DNA of 64,000 nucleotides from Malus domestica (GCF_042453785.1 NC_091661.1:26093501-26157500), one strand, 5' to 3'. Shown: positions 22,649 to 36,018, numbered from the stretch's first letter. Numbers and translations: made by a program. Notes: generated by a model from the letters alone, not told the origin.

Positions 22649-23636
22649 ATTTTCGTACATTTTTCGGGACAAATTACAATTACATAATTACAATTACACA
22701 CCAAAATCTAAAAAAATTCAACAAAACCCTATGGGCGACAAGAAAGAAGAAATCAAAGCCAAGTCCCCTTACAAAATCTGGAGAGAAACAGTCGCATAAT
22801 GGTGTAATTCCACTAATTTTCGACCCGGTCTAGGACAGCAAACCCGAACACCTCGATGAAGAGCCACACGGCAAAAGACGATCGAGAAGATGATGATGGA
22901 GAATGGGTGGTAGAGGAGGTTGAGGAAGAGCACAATGAGGTAAAGTTCTTCCGAAGCTACACCAAATGCTTCATTAAATTAGTTAAGTTTAGTCTAGTTT
23001 AAGCTAGTCCAACTTAGTCCTTGAAGCTAGTCCAATCCGAAATAATTCAGTGTAACTAACGCACCCTATGGGTACAAATAACCATTGTTTTATAATGTAA
23101 TCAACCAAATTCAAACGACATTAATTATAAATTTGTAAACAAAATTTTGTAAATCATATGACATAAAAAGTTGATGATTGGATTATTACTTAAGTGTTGA
23201 TAATGTGTTAATTCTTATTGATGACACATCATTTAGTTTGTAAATTTTATCTACAAATTTAAACTCTCTAGCATTACCTTTAATTATAAGGTAAGTTTTA
23301 CCTCTTTGTAGACGTCAACTTACATTTTTTGCTATCTATGTTCAATCTATCAACGGATCACTTAATACTACGATCTATTGGTATTCCCTCTTACTGATAA
23401 AGAAACATATTCCAATATATTCACATTTTCTTTTGCCAAAAAAAACACAATTAAGTCGTGGGCACACATCCATCCATTCGTATAGCTATTGAATGATTTG
23501 AATCATTGATCGTCATCTAATTGTGGGGCAAATATTCTTTTATTCCTCTACTTTTTTACAACTGTTTACAAGATGGAGATAATAATTAATTTTCAGAAAA
23601 ATAAAATTAAAATAAAAATACTAAGATTAAGCAGGA
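22649..23636. other. Intergenic; two short unexplained open frames and a Tourist-like fragment
   Basis: MGDKKEEIKAKSPYKIW begins near 22732 and is 22 residues long. At 22856 a highly acidic frame (MKSHTAKDDREDDDGEWVVE) runs to about 22980. Neither is recognised; they could be remnants of a gene's first exon. The segment 22978-23035 (CTAGTCCAACTTAGTCC) matches, inverted, part of the Tourist-like element at 47013. Confidence 0.4.
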
Positions 23637-24104
23637 TCAGGAAGCAGTGGAATGAGCTTGGGGCTGAGCGCGACAGATTGGGCAGCTCGAATGGGTCGAA
23701 AGCCACGTGTCCACACACTCAGAGTGGTAACTATGGCGGCAGTTCGGCAGAACCTTCACCTTCTCGCCGTCTTCGAACACGCCCAGGCATATGCAGCACT
23801 CGCCACCGCTGCCGGCTTCCAAATCCCGGTTCGATTCCTGGTACAACACAATCGGCAAGGCGCGGATGAAGGCGGCGTCAAGGCCCTCGGGCCGATTCAG
23901 CGGCGGCGCGGGGGGCGCGTCGGAGGAGACGTCGTGGAGGTGGAAACGGCAGAGCCAGCGCGCGTAGAGCAGGAACAGTGTGACGAGGAGGACGACGGTG
24001 AAGATTACGACGACGACGAACAGCGTCTTGCCTCGGACGCGGAACTGATCGTCGTCAAGGACGGTGAAGTGGACGTTTAACGGCTGATTGTCTTGGGAGG
24101 TCAT
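23637..24104 (-). CDS. ATL66: ATL-family RING-H2 E3 ubiquitin ligase, ATL66-like
   Basis: This is an intronless gene of 155 residues. The start is ATG ACC TCC (MTSQDNQ); the frame is open three codons upstream but without an ATG. An N-terminal hydrophobic helix (about 28-47, VVVVIFTVVLLVTLFLLYAR) anchors the protein. The ATL signature GLD is at 74-76. The RING-H2 ligands are C103, C106, C122, H124, H127, C130, C141 and C144, with the conserved Trp at 134 (CVDTWL). ATLs recruit E2 enzymes and ubiquitinate partners at membranes, often in stress and defence responses. The N-terminal arrangement (LDDDQFRVRGKTLF before the helix) recalls Arabidopsis ATL66; the exact orthologue is from memory. No defects are seen. 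Confidence 0.92.
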   Translation of the reverse strand: MTSQDNQPLNVHFTVLDDDQFRVRGKTLFVVVVIFTVVLLVTLFLLYARWLCRFHLHDVSSDAPPAPPLNRPEGLDAAFIRALPIVLYQESNRDLEAGSGGECCICLGVFEDGEKVKVLPNCRHSYHSECVDTWLSTHSSCPICRAQPQAHSTAS

Positions 24105-24220
24105 TGGTGGCAATTGGGAAGGTCCGGCGGCGTAATTATTGGAAGATTGGAAGTGGGTTTTAGATTTTGGTGGGTTTAAGTGAGATTAGAACGTGATTAG
24201 CGAAAGAAGGATTAGATTTG

Positions 24221-24228
24221 TATATATA
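24221..24228 (-). promoter_or_regulatory. TATA box of the ATL gene
   Basis: TATATATA lies about 117 bp upstream of the minus-strand ATG at 24104, a suitable distance for a short leader. Confidence 0.55.
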
Positions 24229-24798
24229 GTAGAGGTTGGTGAGGCGGCCATTGTTAGCTTAAAAGAGAGCTGAGTAGCAATTTAATAGTGTTACACAGTT
24301 CTTGAATGATTTTTTATTTTTTATTTTTTATTGGGGAATAAGATATTATTTGTAGATAAAGGTATCAGGCTTGTAGCATTGGTGGGTACACATTTGACTT
24401 GTAAATTTGGATTTTTGTTATCTTTACCTTATCCTCACTTCATTTTTATTTTTCTTATTTTTCTGGGCCTTACGAATTTGCTTCTTAATGTTGTTTGAGC
24501 AGTCGTCTCAATACAAAAGAGGAAATTACAGCAGTAATTTCTTAATTTTAAATTAGTTTGAGAAGTCTTTTAACTAAAAATTTATATTTATTGGTCTTTT
24601 AACTTATCAAAACATGCAAGTATGCTCTTTTTTGTTAACTCTGTAAAAATTTCAGTCAAAATGAGTAACGTGCCCCACATATGAAGCTGAATCAATGTGT
24701 AAATACGAGAAATCAAATGAGAAAAATTGTAACTATACTCCATCAACTTTAACTCAATTAAAGAAATATGATTCATCAACTTAACAACATTGGAGCAA

Positions 24799-24921
24799 GG
24801 GGTGTGCTATCCACACACCCTTGTTAATTTTTATCCGCTCTTCTTCAATTCATCTGATCCGACGGACGAAAATTAGAAGGATGTGTAAAAAGTAAAATGA
24901 GGTGTGTGGATATCAAACCCC
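24799..24921. repeat. MITE with GGGGTGTG termini (relative of 6866-6994)
   Basis: It begins GGGGTGTGCTATCCACACACC and ends GTGTGTGGATATCAAACCCC. Flanks are TTGGAGCAA and ATGGAGCAA, a 9-bp duplication with one mismatch. The central CCGACGGACG motif parallels GACCGTCGGAT in the relative. Confidence 0.75.
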
Positions 24922-25161
24922 ATGGAGCAATGGTCCCTCACTTAACTTTAATTCGGTTGCAGAAATAGTCTTTCCACACAAGGTGTAAATTTTTAGTACT
25001 TTAGTACTATAAATGATTATTTTTCATATTAATATGAATCTGGGGTACACCAATTTAGATTTGTAAGAATAAGAGTTTTTCTTTTAATTTTAGAAAGAAT
25101 AAGATGAATAAAGAAAACGTAAACTATATAAGGGAATGAGATAATATAAGGCTAAATTTAA

Positions 25162-25315
25162 AGGAAAACTAATGAAAATGGCTTGAAAACTTTGAGTTTT
25201 AATGATAAGGAAAAAATAAAGGGTAAAGTGAATAGTACCAGGATTGACTTTTTAGTGTAAAAATGTGGTTTTTCGTTAAAGTGAACAGTACCGGATGATT
25301 TTCATTAAAGTTTCC
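25162..25315 (-). repeat. GGGAACTTTAACG MITE family, copy with TAAATTTAA duplication
   Basis: It runs from AGGAAAACTAATG to AAAGTTTCC and is flanked by TAAATTTAA on both sides (25153-25161 and 25316-25324). Confidence 0.85.
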
Positions 25316-25807
25316 TAAATTTAAAGGGGGACCCGAGAAGAATGCTTTGTTTGCCTTGTATCTAGGTCGCCTGGGGTGACTTGAGGCTCTTTGCTTGTTC
25401 GATTCATGATGGTATCTCCACGAACATTAGAGCATGTACACCGTGAGTGGATTGCCCAGCGTCCCGCACCCAAAACAGGCCGGCCCAGCCACATAGGCTA
25501 GTGCTAGTGTATTTTTTTAAGGATGAACTTACTTTTTTAGGTGTTGCAAATGTGCATTGGTTGTACTAATCCATCTGAACATAGAAAAAGGAAAACTATC
25601 TAATCAACGTAAAAGATCAGCTGGCTTTTCTCTGTCTTTTATCTTATCAAGTAAACTTCAACTTTATTTATCAAGTTTTCAAAAATTATTTACTACTCTA
25701 AGTACAGAAGATTCACAAAAAATTGAAAAATTATCACAGCTTTAATATATTTTTTGAAATAATTGACAGTGCAGTTTCTGTTTAATAAAGTTCAACATTA
25801 AAAACAA

Positions 25808-25961
25808 AGAAAAACTAATGAAAAGGGCTTGAAAACTTTGAGTTTTAATAATAAGGACAAAATAAAAGGTAAAGTGAATAGTACCAGGATTGACTTTTTA
25901 GTGTAAAAATGTGGTTTTTCATTAAAGTGAACAGTACATGGTGCTTTTCATTAAAGTTCCC
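25808..25961 (-). repeat. GGGAACTTTAACG MITE family copy
   Basis: It runs from AGAAAAACTAATGAAAAGG to ATTAAAGTTCCC in the same orientation as the copy 500 bp upstream. The A-rich flanks (AAAAACAA) suggest a duplication but cannot be delimited. Confidence 0.75.
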
Positions 25962-28900
25962 AAAAAAACAATGGGGGATTTTGTTCTTTGGAGTCACCTT
26001 TACTTTCCACGAGAGGGACTTTTAAAATCACAAAATCTACTCAAACAAATTACTAGTAAAATACTATATGCACACTATAATTTTTATTTAGAAGTGCTTC
26101 TAAAATGATTGAAAACATTTTTAAACGAAAGATTATTGGATTCCATTTTTACACAAAGCACCAGTTATGTGCTTCTTGCATGAAGTGTTTAAGTGATTTT
26201 CTAAAATTCACTTGCAGCTGGTTTCAAAAAACATTTTATCCAAAACGCTTTGTATTACAAACAATTCCATAAAGACAATAAACAAAGAAACAAAGAATTT
26301 TTAAAATAGAAATATTTTATTTGAAAATTCCCTTAAACATATTGCATCTAAAGTTATTTTCCATATCTATCCATCTGTTTTTGTAGTACATGCTTAACAA
26401 ATTTAACCTAAATTTTATGAAACTTCAAAGTCCACACCCAAACAAACTCAGATCACGACATATCATTATACAGGAAATCATCAGTTCTTCTCTTCTTTTT
26501 GGAGATCCTAATAGTGACAGTAATTAATTGTTACACAAGCAACATGAATTGAAGACGAGGGGATAATGCATGGAAAAACATGTTACCCGAAACCATACAT
26601 GCACATTTGCATTGGACCCTTTTAGATATTGCAAATAAAAATCACAAATTTATAGTTTATCTTTTCACAATGTTATAAATACAAAAGCAAAGTAATACTT
26701 ATCCGCAACGACGATTTAAATAATTTTTTAAGTTTTCAGAGATAAATGTACTTTTTGAACACCAAATTAGTAGGAACCTTGTAAGAATCACACCAATGGG
26801 GTACTTCCCTATGCTAAAAATTATACAAATTTAAAGTTAGTGGCTGGGAACTGTTGAAGGTAGAACCGATTTATAGCCATCCAGATAACGAAGGGCCAGC
26901 TTAATCTTCGAAAGGGCGTTTTACAGGAGGCCGTAGATTCCTTTCAGCTGTATATGTGATATACATGAGCCATATTAAACAGTGTGATGGTCGACTACTG
27001 CTTGAGCTTCAGAAAATAAATATCACTTAATGGAGTTCATCTCCTTTACTTATTGTTAAAACTTCAAGCCCAAAACTCACTCAGATAAAGAACAATGTCA
27101 AAAGTTGTAGTTCGGCCTACCTAGCCCTAATCTTATTCTTAAACGTATGAATACCAAGAGAGACCAGAAAATACTTACACATGAATATCCAACTTGGAGC
27201 AATTGTTCAATGTAGCACTGTGGCCTATTAATTAAGTTCATGATGTATATGTTAACTCAAGGACTCATATTCCAACGCCAGAGGTGATGAGTATGAGTAT
27301 ATTTTTTGTTTTTTCTTTATACGCAAAGACTTTTATTCTTAGATTTCGAGTCACGGCATTGGAAATTAATTTCATAGGACAATATGGCTTATATGCATTA
27401 AAAAATCATTGAAGTCAAAACTCAAGATCTTGTTACTATTAATTTACTGTGTATCATTTTATTATGCTGACATAGGTTTTACCTTCTACTCAAATCTCAT
27501 ACAGTAATTTAAATTTTGGATCTCACATTAACCTGAGACTTATATATAAGTTGGACTCATATTTAGACTCAAATCTGAAATGTGGACTAAATAAACAATA
27601 CTACGACAAAATAACAATAAAAACTATTTAGACATGTACACAACACACTCGCTAATAGAGGTATGCCCTATCATTGTATGTCGCATTGGGACGGTGTAAC
27701 CCGCCTATATTATAAAGCATATTAAATTTAGCTAATGTGTCCAAATAGCATCACTCACAAATTAAATACCAATTCATGCCTGGATGGCCCAAATCTTCTT
27801 TTGGCAACCGCAAAGATCCCTTGGTGTAAGAGACATATCAGACTGGAATTAATCCCAGGACTTTTCACAACCAGCTTAACCAAAATAGGTAATTGAAGTA
27901 TATTTTACGGACATTTAACAATACCCTCCTTCAGTGGTTCATTTACTTTAAAACTAAAGATTATCATATACAATCTACAGATCATCAAGAGGCAAACTAT
28001 ATATAGTGTATGTTATATGATCCGGAAAAGCTTAAGCCAGTATGAACCCAAAATGTGCTTGAAAGTAGTTTGGCAAACTAGTGATCCAAAACTCACAATT
28101 CTCAAACATCCTTTCATTGAAACCTATCTCTTATCTTCTGGTGCTGCCGTCGATTATGAATGAGCTTAACTTTACTAAGTTTCCAACATAAATCTTACAC
28201 AAAAGTTCTTAATATACAAGTCAAACCATATAATTAATTAGAGAAGAGAATAGTACCCAAGATCGATTGCATATGATATGTGTGTTTTATTTATTTATCA
28301 AGGGATCAATTATGAAGCAGGGCTCTTATTTCTTCTTTTCTTTTTTATTTTTTTTATTTTTTTTGGTATTGCCCCAAAAAGAGGAAGATTACAGTGGGAT
28401 AGCCCTAATTTATTTAGGGCATCACCAGCCAAAAGCTCTACCATGGATAGAGGAAGAGAGACAAGATAGATGATTACAGTGAGACAGAAGATAACTAATA
28501 CATGAGACCTTACCAAGGACAACACTAATTCCACGCTGCTCCCCTTGCTCCAACTTGTTGAACACTAGAATAATTTCAATTTTCGGTAATGCAAATACAC
28601 ACATAAAACAATTACCCAATATACCAAATTTTCCTTTCAGATCAAGCAATATTATAACTAATTATATTAATTATTGGTATGTATATATATGCTTTAGGTA
28701 ACTAAGGAAATTAAGGATACAATATTTCTCAGTTCAGGAAGAAAAAAACGAAGAGAGAGTAATAGCATTTCTTCTTTTATCCCAAAACTACATCCTAATG
28801 ACTAAAATTGCCTATACTAAATCTGATTACAAAAATAAAAAATCAAGTCCTAATTTCATGAAAATTCCCATGCCGAAACTCCACTAAGCTTTGAGATCTT

Positions 28901-29300
28901 TATGATACATAAGCAACCTTACCTCAGATCGATCTTTATGCAACATAACAAGCTATCGTCATTAATCCAATTGCCAACCCCTTGTGTTCATCAGAGCTTC
29001 TATCGATCGATCATATTGTAACGTCGTAAGCCTTAATTCGATACTAAATGCACTTTTTCACATCGTAATCAATCTTCGGGTATTTTGGGTTACCACAGTT
29101 GGAAAACAAAAAATATTCTCCATAGAGACCATAATTACTTCAAATTAATCTTGCATGCAAGCCTAGCCTATAGATTAAGCTTGAATTTTGAAAGGAATTG
29201 AATATATCTGTATCTCTCTCTCTTGTTCTTCTTCGAAATAGAGTGACATGCAGAACTAAATAAACTGACCTATATATATATAGTCAAGATCTCGAATTCT
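25962..29300. other. Gene-free intergenic region (3.3 kb)
   Basis: AT-rich sequence without recognisable proteins or RNAs. About 26085-26275 carries AGAAGTGCTTCTAAAATGATTG and TTCTTGCATGAAGTG motifs of the small repeat family also at 38623 and 47608. A T-rich run lies at 28334-28365. The last 150 bases or so are probably the ABI4 3' UTR. Confidence 0.5.
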
Positions 29301-30398
29301 TCATGAATCCAATCCCTTAAAATCCAAGAAGAAAGGATCGCCGTAGTCCCAAAGGCCCGGCACACACTCTTCCTCGCTCGTCAGCGGCCACATCAACGGC
29401 GACATGGGTCCCACTGCCTCCACAGGAATATCCGAACACCCCGGTGCAACCTCCATAGGCTGCGTAGACAACCCCGATCCCACAAGCGAATTCACATCCT
29501 CGTACGAACAGCACTCCTGATTATTGTTATTCTGGTGGGGTACTTGTCGTTGGTATTGATCGTGACTAGGGTTTGGATGTAGATACGAGGTTGACGTGTC
29601 ACAACCGCTGCCGCCGGATAATGCGATGGGGTACTGATGATGAAATTGTTGCACCACAATTTGTTGCTGCTGATGTTGCTGTTGTTGTTGGTGCAAAGGA
29701 TTAATGTTGTTTTGATACTCATGATCTTGATCTAACATGTGATGAGGATGCTGATTCATACGTACGGACGAAGTTAGAGCACAACCGGCGACGGCCGCAG
29801 CAGCAGCAACGTTATGGTAGACTCCTAACCCTAAGTCAACACCGTATGGAACGAACCCCGAAGCCATGAGCGGGACCGGGTGGGCAGAGGAGGGGTAGGG
29901 CAGAGTAAGGCCGAAGCCCGAGGGGCGGGGGAGAAGTGGTCTTAGGGTTTGGGTGGAGGAGGTGGAGGTGGAGGAGGAAGCGGAAGAAGAGGAGCCCCGC
30001 GTGGAGTTCTGGGACGAGGAACCGGAGGGCTGGAGGTTAAGCTGGGCTCTGGAACCGTAAAGGATGATGGCGGCCCGGTCGTAGGCGCGGGCAGCGTCCT
30101 CGGCAGTGGCGAAGGTCCCGAGCCACTTGCGCGTCCGCTTACGCGGCTCACGGATCTCAGCCACCCATTTGCCCCAGCTGCGCTGGCGCACGCCGCGGTA
30201 CCTGAACTTGTTGTTGTCAGGGCCTCCTTTGCCCTTGCACTTTCTGTTGTTGTTGTTGGTTATTTCTGTTGTGGCGGTGGAAGCGGTGGTAGAGTTGTCC
30301 TCAGTGGTTTTGTTGCTGTTGCTGTTGCTGTTGTCTTGGGGAAGGTGATGATCTGGTGCTGCTTCAGCTGCCGAATCGCGGTGTTGGTCTTCTTCCAT
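29301..30398 (-). CDS. ABI4: AP2/ERF transcription factor ABI4 (ABSCISIC ACID INSENSITIVE 4)
   Basis: ABI4 is a nuclear DREB-clade factor that binds CE1-like CACC(G) elements and integrates ABA, sugar and retrograde signals in seeds and seedlings. This intronless gene gives 365 residues, slightly longer than the 328 of Arabidopsis. An N-terminal Asn/Ser/Thr-rich region precedes the basic [20 protein letters not shown] and a complete AP2 domain (about 66-122), which includes [20 protein letters not shown] and the AYDRAA helix. The ABI4-specific motif LRPLLPRP is at about 152-159. A Gln/His-rich segment (about 235-260) and an acidic end ([20 protein letters not shown]) fit activation functions. 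Poly-Asn, poly-Gln and poly-Ser tracts may vary in length between alleles. Confidence 0.95.
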   Translation of the reverse strand: MEEDQHRDSAAEAAPDHHLPQDNSNSNSNKTTEDNSTTASTATTEITNNNNRKCKGKGGPDNNKFRYRGVRQRSWGKWVAEIREPRKRTRKWLGTFATAEDAARAYDRAAIILYGSRAQLNLQPSGSSSQNSTRGSSSSASSSTSTSSTQTLRPLLPRPSGFGLTLPYPSSAHPVPLMASGFVPYGVDLGLGVYHNVAAAAAVAGCALTSSVRMNQHPHHMLDQDHEYQNNINPLHQQQQQHQQQQIVVQQFHHQYPIALSGGSGCDTSTSYLHPNPSHDQYQRQVPHQNNNNQECCSYEDVNSLVGSGLSTQPMEVAPGCSDIPVEAVGPMSPLMWPLTSEEECVPGLWDYGDPFFLDFKGLDS

Positions 30399-30598
30399 AG
30401 GGTGAGGTGGCGGCGATCTTTAAAGGTGGAAAGCTGTGTGTGGGGGTGGGGTGGAAAGAATCAATGGTGGATGGAGACCACCACACACCACCTCGTTCAG
30501 TGTTCTCAATTAGTCGAAAGAAGAGAGGGTTTTTTCTGATATTGTGTCTGATTTCAATGCCATTTTTTGTTAATGGTGGACTAGGGCGGTGGTCTCTC

Positions 30599-30608
30599 TA
30601 TTTATATA
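30599..30608 (-). promoter_or_regulatory. ABI4 TATA box
   Basis: TATATAAATA on the minus strand lies about 200 bp upstream of the ATG at 30398. Confidence 0.55.
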
Positions 30609-30647
30609 TATTTTATGGATTTACTTTTCTGTGTTTTACGAGGAAGA

Positions 30648-30797
30648 GGAGAAATTTTTAGTTGTGACGGCAACATAAATAGTGCATTACGTGTTTTTAT
30701 GTAAATTGTGAAAAATTTTAATTTTTAAATTATTAATCTTTTAACATACATATTTCACTATTTATATAAAGACATTTTGTGTAATGAAAAATCTCTC
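30648..30797. repeat. Small inverted-repeat element (GAGAAATTTTTA family)
   Basis: The left end GAGAAATTTTTAGTTGTGAC and right end TGAAAAATCTCTC are inverted matches. A relative is at 39022-39146. It lies directly upstream of the ABI4 promoter. Confidence 0.6.
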
Positions 30798-31911
30798 GAG
30801 CAAGAGAGAGATTGTGAGGTGAGAGTCTGTGATACAGAGAGAGAGAGAGAAAGAGAGTGATTGCTGTGCAGTGAAGAAACAAGACCAGGCGCAGTGGCGC
30901 ACATTGGTATGGTATTTGCAATCTGCCATTGCATTATTTACAACCTTGTTAAAATGGTATATGATGTTATTTCATTACATCAAGTTCATACGGATAATTT
31001 TAGGTATATCTGTTTTTTAGACAAAATTTGTAAATTATTTACATTTTATTAACTAAAAATAAAAACGTTAATTAATACAAAAATAAAAATTTACTTATTA
31101 AAATTACATCATATGATTTGTAAAATATAATTCAAATAGATAACCTCTATAGCATTACCTCTTCATATATACCTTGGTTTTGAATGTTTTTGGATTCCTG
31201 ATCTTAAAATTATTCGTGACTAATGTAGTAAAAGAACATATTTAAAATGTACGTTTTGTCTCGGTGTTTTTGTGGTGACTAGTGTATTTTAATTTTTTGG
31301 TGTCCGTTTCTGTTAGACGATTCTAACTAGGCGCCGCTTTTTGTTACCATTTTGACGTTTTAATAATAGTTAGTAGGTAAAACAATACTTATAAATTTGA
31401 AGTTTAGGTAAAAAATTTTGGAACTGTTATTAACATTTCAAAAATTATTATTTTACACTTATAATTGTATTTTTTTAAGAATAAAAAATTTAGAGTAAAA
31501 AAATGAAAATTTAGAGTGCCAATAACAATTATTTTTTCTTTTTTTTTTCTATCTTTCTTTTTTTTTTCCTTTTTTCCAACGATAAAAGATTGGGAGATTT
31601 GATTAAATTCGAATTGAAACTTTACATCAAATGCTAGTGTTAAACAACATCAAGATTTTATTTAGTCCCAGTTAAAGATAAAAATTGTGCAAAAAAAAAA
31701 CCTACAAATAAAAAATAATTCACGTAAGCAATCTGTTAACTAGATTAATTATTGTTGTTTTGGTATTTTGCCTTTAAAGTTTAATATTAAAAGCCTTGAT
31801 TTAATACGCTTGTTCTTTCATAATTTCGAATTCAAATTCCAAACTTTAATGGCTATATAAAAGTATGACTTACATAAGGCAAAACAAAAAACTCAACTCA
31901 CTACTACATTT

Positions 31912-32179
31912 TGTAAGGAGTAGTAAATCTAAGGGCTATACTCTTGACAAGTGTCATAAGATTAGACAAGTAGTTAGTAGTTTGTTAAACAGTTAGCTTA
32001 TAGTGTAAGCAACATTAGTTGTATATATGCTATAAGGATGATGTAAATAGTTAAGTAAAATAATAAAAAACAAACAGATTACTTCTTCTTCAAGTATTCT
32101 CTCTCTCTCTCTTTGTCTCTCTCTCTCTCTAAGTTTGATATCTTCTTCTTTTTCTATATATGATCAAGCTTGGTTAACA
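31912..32179 (+). repeat. 5' LTR of the first Copia element
   Basis: 268 bp, TG...CA. It contains short CT runs and a TATATATGATCAAGC end region before GTTAACA. Confidence 0.9.
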
Positions 32180-32433
32180 TGGTATCAATCGCCATTCCAG
32201 CTTCATCAGTGTTTGTTTCAGTGCAAGTATAAAGTCTTGGCCGTTCTTCGATCTTGGATTCTTTGCTTCTGTTACTGTATTCCTCTTGAATTGGATTCTT
32301 GATTTCTTGAATTGTATTCTTTCTGATTTAGGGTTTCTTTTCTCTAATTTTGGGATCGCAGTCTTCGATTCTAGTTATGCACGCTAACTGTTTGTGTTTT
32401 GTTCTCTAAGAATCGTCTTCTTGTCGATCAACA

Positions 32434-33600
32434 ATGGTGACCGCCACTCAGTTACAGATATTGCAGTCTCCTATTACCTTTCTCATTTCATCGGTTTCAA
32501 CCTCTGTAACCATTAAATTGGATGATACCAATTACCTAACTTGGCATTTCCAAATGCAACTCTTATTGGAAGGCCATGGAATTATGGGTTTTGTTGATGG
32601 GTCTACACCATGTCCTCCTCGGTTTCTTGCTTCTAACTCTGGAGATTCAGAGTCTTCCTCTAAGCAACCATCTGATTTGTCTTTTGTTTATAAGGAATCA
32701 GATGACTACTTGGTTTGGACGATGCATGATCGAACATTGATGCAACTCATCACTGCTACTTTATCTCTATCTGCGATTTCTTGTGCAATTAGCAGTACAA
32801 GTGCTCGAGACTTATGGACTCGACTCAAAGAATAGTTCTCCACTGTTACTCGGACAAGCATTTTTCAAATGAAGTCTGAGTTGCAAACTATCAAAAAAGG
32901 TACTGATTCTGTCACTGTGTATCTTCAAAAAATTAAAGAAGCTAGGGATTATCTGTTAGCTGCTGGGGTTTATTTTGAGGATGATGATATTGTGATGGCC
33001 TATCCTCTAAGTACAACACAATTCGGTATGTGGTAAGGAGGCGTGAATCAGTTATTTCATTGAAGGATCTTAGGTCACAGTTGCTTGCAGAATAAGCCAT
33101 GCTTGAGACTCTTAATACTACTCATATGTTCAATGCATTAGTGGTTCAATCTCTAAAACCCTCCACTTTTAAGTCATAGTCTCAATCTGGTAGGCCATAT
33201 TATTCATATAACACCAACCTTGGCTACAAATCTTCCAACAATAGGAACAAGGGCATATATAATTATAATACCACGTTCAATAACTCTCAACCATTCTTCA
33301 ACAATGGTAATTCTGGTTCAGGTATTCTTGGCTCGGCTCCACAGTTTGGAATAACTCTTCTTATTCCTTGTTAAATTTATGGAAAGACAAATCATTTGGC
33401 TGACACATGTAGGTTTTGGTCTTCTCAAGGGTGTTAGATTTGTGGCAAGACCAATCATATGGCTATCACTTGCAAATTTCGAAATGTTGCTCAGTCTAAT
33501 GGCTGTCAAATATGTGGTAACCCAAATCATAGTGCTGATTTCTGCTTTCAGAAAGGTTCTTCCTCTCCAATGACTGCCATGTATTTCAATCACAACCTTG
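32434..33600 (+). pseudogene. Copia gag remnant
   Basis: MVTATQLQILQSPITF begins a gag of the Copia type (LDDTNYLTWHFQMQLLLEG, then SDDYLVWTMHDRTLMQLI). A TAG at about 32833 breaks the frame. Further gag continues as TRTSIFQMKSELQTIKKGTD and YLQKIKEARDYLLAAG, followed by more stops and frame changes. The zinc-knuckle part around 33370-33560 survives only in pieces. Confidence 0.85.
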
Positions 33601-33620
33601 ATAATTCAGCTGCACCTTAA

Positions 33621-35742
33621 TTGCCTTCTGCACCGCCTCAACAAGTTTGGATCACAGATACTAGAGCTACAAATCATATGACCATTAATTTGTCCAATAT
33701 GTCACTCGCTTCACCATATCCCTCTCATGAATCTATTCAAACAGCTAATGGTGCAGGTTTACCTATTTCTCATATTAGTCATTCCACTCTTCATACTCCA
33801 TTGCAGTCTTTTCAACAAAAGTCTGTTCTATTTGTTCCCAAATTGACACAGAATTTGTTATTTGTCCATCGTATCTGTTTGGACAATAATTGCTGGTTAA
33901 TTTTTTATGCCTTTTGTTTCTGGATTCAGGACAAAACCACAGGGAGGATTTTATACAAAGGGAAGTGTAAATGGGTTATATCCAGTCATTTCTCCATCAA
34001 CTTCTGTTTTAGTAAAGAAGGCTTATGCAACTGCTTATCTTGGACATCAATTTATATCACGGCTTTTGCACCACAAATTAGGTCAATAGCTAATCCCATA
34101 GTCTCTCAAATCCTTCAAAAGTCAAATGTTCCTCATACTTTTGAGTCTTTACCTAGTGTTTGTTCTACATGTTTAGAGGGCAAGTTTAGTAAACAACCAT
34201 TTCTTATGTCTTCATCCAAATATGTAAAACCTTTTGAGATTGTACATAGTGATGTTTGGGGCTCAGCTCCTTGTATTTCTGTTGAAGGCTTCAAATACTA
34301 TGTTACTTTTATATATGGGTGTACTAGGTTTTGTTGGATTTTTCCAATTTGCAATAAAAGTGATGTTGGTACTACCTTTGTCTCTTTTTATAATTTCATT
34401 GTCAATCAATTCAATGCTTCTGTTAAAGTGTTGCAATTTGATGGTGGGGGTGAATATATAGGCAAATCCTTTCAAAAAAATTTGGTGGACAAAGGCATTA
34501 ATCATCACATGTCTTGTCCACATACCTTAGAGCAAAATGGGCTTGCCGAGAGAAAACATAGACATATTATAGAGACATTCATTACTCTTTTACAGACAGC
34601 TTCTTTACCACCTTCTTTTTGGTCATTTGCTTGTCAAACTTCAGTCTACCTAATCAATCGAATGCCTTCTTCCACTTTGCACAATAAATCTCCTTTTGAG
34701 GTCTTGTTTAATTCTATTCCTGAGATTCATCACCTCATAGTATTTGGTTGTTCCTGCTACCCTTTACTTAGGCCCTATACACATAACAAACTACAACCTA
34801 GGACCACCAAGTGCATCTTCCTAGGGTATGCTTCCAAGTATAAGGGTTACGTTTGTTTTGAGGTCAATACAAAGAGAGTTTATATATCTTGCCATGTTCT
34901 GTTTGATGAGACCGAGTTCCCATATTCTACTTTGGTCTCTAAATCCTCATCAATGTCTACTATATTGCCTACTATGCAAACCTCTATACCTATACCAATC
35001 CCAAACCTTAATAATGTCACAGTTTATCCCAGTTTTGAATATGTGCCCATTTCCTTATCATTATCATTGTCACTATTACCCAGTACTGAATTTGTGCCCA
35101 CTGCGACTAATTATGGAGAATTGAACAACAATGTTTCTATACCCCTGAATGTTTCCAGCTCTAGTTCTTCCATTGCTCCATCACCCATTACTGCCACTGC
35201 TCAACAATCATCTACTTCACTCTCTATGGTTCCTGATTTCCTAGGGGATCAACTTCAAGTGGTTTTGTCTATACCACCATTAAATATGCATCCTATGTAG
35301 ACTCGGTCCAAGAGTGGGATCTCTAAAAAGATTGCTTTATTAGCTTCTATTCATGAACATGGTGGTGTTGATTTAACTAAAGTCGAACCTGCAACATACA
35401 AATATGCACTTAAGTCTCCAGTATGGTTGGCTGCAATGAAAGATAGGTTAAGTGCTCTCCATAGTTAAGGCACTTGGTCTCTTGTCCCTCTTCCTCCTCA
35501 CAAGAATTTAGTCGGCTACAAGTGGGTTTTCTAGATTAAAAAGAATGCAGATGGTTATATAGGGAGGTATAAGGCTCGATTGGTTGCAAAGGGTAATAAT
35601 CAAGAATAAGGAATTGACTATGGTGAGACGTTTAGTCCTGTTGTTAAACCCACTACAGTAAGGTTAGTACTTGCCTTGACTGCTCAATTTAATTGGACCC
35701 TTCGCCAACTTGATGTGAAAAATGTTTTTCTGCATGTAAAGT
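33621..35742 (+). pseudogene. Copia pol remnant: protease, integrase and start of reverse transcriptase
   Basis: A 559-codon open frame begins near the protease motif (WITDTRATNHMT, where D-S-G is normally expected, so the active-site glycine is lost). It passes through the pre-integrase region and the integrase core (VHSDVWG, FDGGGEY and ERKHRHI with the catalytic Asp, Asp, Glu) and the LFLGY-like C-terminal region. It ends at a TAG at 35298-35300. RT sequence then follows with several stops ([38 protein letters not shown]), ending at the deletion junction. It cannot encode a working polyprotein. Confidence 0.9.

Positions 35743-36018
<276 letters not shown>

Larger units (their letters stand above)
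30399..31898. other. ABI4 upstream region and intergenic DNA
   Basis: The ABI4 leader is purine/pyrimidine-biased. The sequence beyond holds a TATA box, a small MITE (30648-30797), a short GA run (about 30835-30856) and AT-rich DNA, with no other gene recognised. Confidence 0.5.

Noticed and set aside
29949-30539. 196-residue plus-strand frame (Gly/Val-rich)
   Set aside because: It is antisense to ABI4 across the AP2 and Ser/Pro-rich regions; a codon-bias shadow.
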